NCBI GenBank assembly: GCA_041739415.1
Contig: JBGSNU010000035.1
Location: forward strand, 185,429 to 249,428
Direction: 5' to 3'
DNA from: JALHOQ01 sp041739415
GTDB lineage: Bacteria; Bdellovibrionota; Bdellovibrionia; Bdellovibrionales; UBA1609
Length of the DNA stretch: 64,000 bases
Each line of letters opens with the position of its first letter. Position 1 is the stretch's first letter. Both the position numbers and the translations under genes were made by a program. Below, piece by piece: positions 61,406 to 64,000 of the stretch. The notes below the pieces were generated by a model that had not been told where the DNA came from, ran no database searches, and saw only the letters and a list, made by a program, of their open reading frames with translations.

Positions 61406-62590
61406 CTAGGCGCTTTTCAAGGCCGGGCGGGATTGTGCGATTTGCTCTTTCAGTTGTTTTGCCGCGAGTGCATATCCGCCGTCTTGGCCATCGATAAAGT
61501 GAATGTGACCACCCGGCCGAATGTTCTCAACAAAACAGGTCATTAACGCGTGCGAAGATTCATGAACGCCATAAAAGATCTCTCCGCGCGCGTGACACTC
61601 CTGCAGGTATTGCCGAATCTCAGAGATTTGAGCCGTGGTGCAGTCCAAGACCAAGCGAAGCATCTCATCAAACTTTCGATAGTCGGAGTGACTCGGAATC
61701 TCACTCTGGTACTTTGACGCCGGAAACAACTGCTTAAGACCCCACTTAAATGTCCAAATGCACAGCCCAATTTCGGCAAGCCGCATGACAAAGGCTTTGG
61801 AGAACTTGTTGGGATTCATCTTCCACTCAGACTTTATACAACCCCATAGATCTTTGTACTTGAGGTTGCTTTGGGTTACCGGACTCGCCACCTCGGTGGG
61901 GCCACCCAAAATCTGATTGAATTTTTTCAGCACGTTCGTCAGAAGAGAATTGTTGTTCGTCCCATTGGTGCGAGGCTGAACCAAAAGGGCCAGCATTTTC
62001 CCTCGTTGGGCTTCGAGCGGCTGCCAGCGGCAAGAAAGGCCTTGCAGAACTTCAAGCCCCTCCTCTTTGGACGCCTCAATACACAAATTCAAGGAAGGAT
62101 TTTTGATCTGCATTTCGGCCCAGGTTACTCCTCCACCCCGTATAAATGCCGTGCATTTGCCATGGGCAATATCAAATTTTGCGATTTCTAATTTTTGATC
62201 TGCGGCATGTATTTGTGCAACTTTGACAATGCCGACCCTCAGACCAAGTTCAAACTGCGATACGGCAAAAGACTTCAACCCACTCAGTGAATGGCGCACG
62301 GCTTCGATTTTTCCAGGAGGAATTAAAAATGTGGCCCCGTCGCCACCAAAGATAAATGGGAATGCGACCTCCCCAAAATGCGACTGCACAACCGCCACCG
62401 AGGCCGCCCCCAGCATGTTCACGTCTCGGTATCTGCCGTTGCCAATAGCCTTGGTTGAACCCTCGATGTCAGTGATCACGACGTACCAATCGGCAGGCAC
62501 AGGATGATAAACCCGATCGTCGCAAAGCGCTTCGAAGTTTGTAAACCCCTCAAGATCAGAAAAGAACTTTGAGCTATCTGTGGCTTCCAT
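61406..62590 (-). CDS. DUF3095 protein, class III cyclase-like
   Basis: A 394-residue protein of the DUF3095 type. Its N-terminal half shows class III nucleotide cyclase hallmarks: VVITDIEGSTKAI with Asp41, and FIFGGDGATFLIPP with Asp84, which match the two metal-binding aspartates of adenylate cyclases. The central RGGGVTWAEMQIKN and the C-terminal helical part (HARGEIFYGVHESSHALMTCF near 340-360) are typical of DUF3095. Cyclase activity is plausible but not proven. It is convergent with the peptidase gene (11 bp between stops). Confidence 0.82.
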   Translation of the reverse strand: MEATDSSKFFSDLEGFTNFEALCDDRVYHPVPADWYVVITDIEGSTKAIGNGRYRDVNMLGAASVAVVQSHFGEVAFPFIFGGDGATFLIPPGKIEAVRHSLSGLKSFAVSQFELGLRVGIVKVAQIHAADQKLEIAKFDIAHGKCTAFIRGGGVTWAEMQIKNPSLNLCIEASKEEGLEVLQGLSCRWQPLEAQRGKMLALLVQPRTNGTNNNSLLTNVLKKFNQILGGPTEVASPVTQSNLKYKDLWGCIKSEWKMNPNKFSKAFVMRLAEIGLCIWTFKWGLKQLFPASKYQSEIPSHSDYRKFDEMLRLVLDCTTAQISEIRQYLQECHARGEIFYGVHESSHALMTCFVENIRPGGHIHFIDGQDGGYALAAKQLKEQIAQSRPALKSA

Positions 62591-62678
62591 GCTGAATTAT
62601 CGGAGCCTTCTCAAAATTGCTGACCACAACAAAGGTCCAGCTCCGTAAATTTTTTTCTCTGAGGCACCGGGGCTTTGG

Positions 62679-62942
62679 CTAGTCTATTTTCTCCTTCACC
62701 ACTGAGGCATCGACGGGATTGAAATAGACCTCGACTTTCCTTCCCTCGTTGTCGATGCCATAAATTTCGTAGCATGACCCCGGCTGTTTGAATTTATTGA
62801 TCTTATAGCCTCGAGCTTCCACACTCTTCTTAAACTCTGCCTCAGACATCCATTTGTCCTTGGGCTGTTCCGTACAGTTCTTTTTTGCGTGGGCGGACAC
62901 ACCAGTCATTGCCATCGCCGTAACCAATATTAAATGCTTCAT
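62679..62942 (-). CDS. Small secreted PepSY-like protein
   Basis: An 87-residue protein with a signal peptide ending SAHAK. The mature 65 residues (WMSEAEFKKSVEARGY, CYEIYGIDNEGRKVEVYFNPVDASVV) match the short PepSY-like (PF13670-type) fold, with two Cys likely paired. AGGAG precedes ATG 62942. Role unknown; similar proteins are found in the periplasm. Confidence 0.75.
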   Translation of the reverse strand: MKHLILVTAMAMTGVSAHAKKNCTEQPKDKWMSEAEFKKSVEARGYKINKFKQPGSCYEIYGIDNEGRKVEVYFNPVDASVVKEKID

Positions 62943-63115
62943 TCTTGGACTCCTTGTGTTGCCATAGGCTAGTTCCCAGGCCCACCCAAAGTATCGATCT
63001 AATCTGGCATCCGTAAATTGACCAAACACCCTAAAGGCGCAGATTTACGTGCTCTAGGTCATGTGACTAATAGCCGCAAGCCTTGGCTTGATTGCTCCGA
63101 TTGAGACTCGATAGA

Positions 63116-63679
63116 TTAATACGACTTGTTCGGACTGACTCTTGTGATGCTTCCATCTTTGTCTTTTTTTAGGATTATAATTTCACCCTCGGGAGGGAAT
63201 ATGCCGGTTAATGCAGTAATGTTCACCTGATGAGTCACAAGGATGAGCGGGCTGTATTTCGGCAAATTCTTAGTTAGCCAGACCCGAAGCTCTTTTGTCT
63301 GCCTATCCCCAGAGCCCGGCTCTTCATAAAATGAATTCAAGAGAGGCAGCTCAACCGGAGTTCTGCCGCCCAATAGTTTTGCCGTGTCTTTGCATCTACA
63401 CCACTGACTCGTGAAAACTGAAAAATCGTTGCCAAATTCAGTGCGCAGCTTTGCACCCAACTCTTTGGCCTGACGGACGCCGTCTTTGGAAAGGTTTCTT
63501 TGGGTGGAGCAGTCTCCGAGTTTAAAATTGGGGGGATCGCCAGTCCCAGGAGCGCGGGCATGGCGAAGTACGGCAAAATGATTTTTCTGTTTCAGCAAAC
63601 CAAGCGCCTCAGACCCAAAGGAGCTCTGAGTGCAAAGGGCAATAATGAAGATGAATAGAGATGCGATCTTATTACCCAT
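63116..63679 (-). CDS. Secreted histidine phosphatase family protein
   Basis: A 187-residue protein with a signal peptide ending SSFGS. The phosphate-binding LRHARAPG, with its catalytic His, is followed by LSKDGVRQAKELGAKL and FTSQWCRCKDTAKLL, and the second His lies in LILVTHQVN. The family dephosphorylates small molecules or proteins. ATG 63679 gives the clean signal; the longer frame adds 22 unlikely residues. No SD is obvious. Confidence 0.88.
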   Translation of the reverse strand: MGNKIASLFIFIIALCTQSSFGSEALGLLKQKNHFAVLRHARAPGTGDPPNFKLGDCSTQRNLSKDGVRQAKELGAKLRTEFGNDFSVFTSQWCRCKDTAKLLGGRTPVELPLLNSFYEEPGSGDRQTKELRVWLTKNLPKYSPLILVTHQVNITALTGIFPPEGEIIILKKDKDGSITRVSPNKSY

Positions 63680-64000
63680 TTTGAATATCAGTTTAAGAGA
63701 TCCCGCCCGATTTGGGCCAGAAGAATTTTGCTCGGTTGACGACATCCGATCATGTTAAAGAAAGTGACGTAAGTCACCAACCGGCAAATGGAGGAAGGTT
63801 CAAACCAATCCAACATGCTTGCAAAAAGCACCAAATGGTAGAATCGAAATTTGATCGTCTATCGGAAAATTTCAAGATAGATGTCGCATTTAATTTCATG
63901 ATGCTTGCTGACAAGTACTGAGTTTGTTTATCTTCGGACTCCTTCCTGGATTTAATTCTACAATATTAGGACGAGACCAGTCGCGGGTGTTTTCTGACCA
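63680..64000. other. 321 bp end region, no supported gene
   Basis: A frame from TTG 63712 to 63921 encodes 69 residues with no signal, motif or SD and is not called. A shorter piece from ATG 63836 (28 residues) is also unsupported. The region probably holds the promoter of the histidine phosphatase and of a gene beyond the window. Confidence 0.4.

Noticed and set aside
63090..63115. CTCGATAG as a sigma-28 -10 element
   Set aside because: No -35 match at 11 nt and no plus-strand gene follows.
63712..63921. 69-codon frame at the right end
   Set aside because: TTG start, no SD, no domain, and composition unlike neighbouring genes.

Overview
The window is a dense stretch of bacterial chromosome, roughly half G+C, with about 57 protein genes, short gaps and many 4-60 bp overlaps. 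I found no rRNA, tRNA, insertion sequence or CRISPR array. Several traits suggest a predatory or free-living member of the Bdellovibrionota: many small secreted lipoproteins and peptidases, the lipobox-like FQNC motif, frequent TTG/GTG starts with good Shine-Dalgarno (SD) sites, a REC-GGDEF protein, and a mixture of delta-proteobacterial-type housekeeping genes. That assignment is inference; no marker such as 16S rRNA is present.

Layout. Positions 1-2.8 kb hold the end of a Wadjet-type plasmid-defence operon (tail of jetC, then jetD) and a Ycf46-like AAA ATPase. From 2.8 to 20 kb are metabolic and housekeeping genes: GH84 hexosaminidase / response regulator / trxB, SDR, ferredoxin, trmB, ggt, metallophosphoesterase, REC-GGDEF, oligopeptidase B and leuS. 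This part ends with speA overlapping a deoxyhypusine-synthase-like gene. From 20 to 26.6 kb lies a putative envelope alpha-glucan locus: lipoprotein isoamylase, a beta-barrel candidate and a membrane-anchored GH31 enzyme. From 26.6 to 36.3 kb are MscS, GST, an astacin-like lipoprotein with HDxxH, a SWIM+J-domain protein, a DEDD exonuclease, hflX and yceI.

The most striking region is 36.3-46.6 kb. A heparin-lyase-like protein and a LamG lipoprotein precede a complete archaic (Csu-like) chaperone-usher pilus locus: pilin, chaperone, usher and two-domain tip adhesin. Two further pilin paralogs lie downstream on the opposite strand. The usher carries two N-terminal SH3-like domains and a Pro/Ala linker. 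Two pilin genes have near-perfect sigma-28 (FliA)-type promoters with an identical 11 nt spacer, which suggests that pilus subunits are co-expressed with flagellar or motility genes.

From 46.6 to 50.5 kb is a folE / renalase-like / DUF2256-DUF3253 group that resembles photolyase-associated clusters but has no photolyase in view, plus a second MscS. From 50.6 to 52 kb a 14 bp-arm inverted repeat precedes a cytochrome b561 gene overlapping a membrane-anchored LuxR-type regulator. From 52 to 64 kb are a Ca-type P-ATPase, a beta-CASP nuclease, and a KtrB potassium transporter preceded by a recognisable c-di-AMP (ydaO-type) riboswitch. An FMN reductase, a gluzincin-like peptidase, a DUF3095 cyclase-like protein, a PepSY-like protein and a histidine phosphatase follow.
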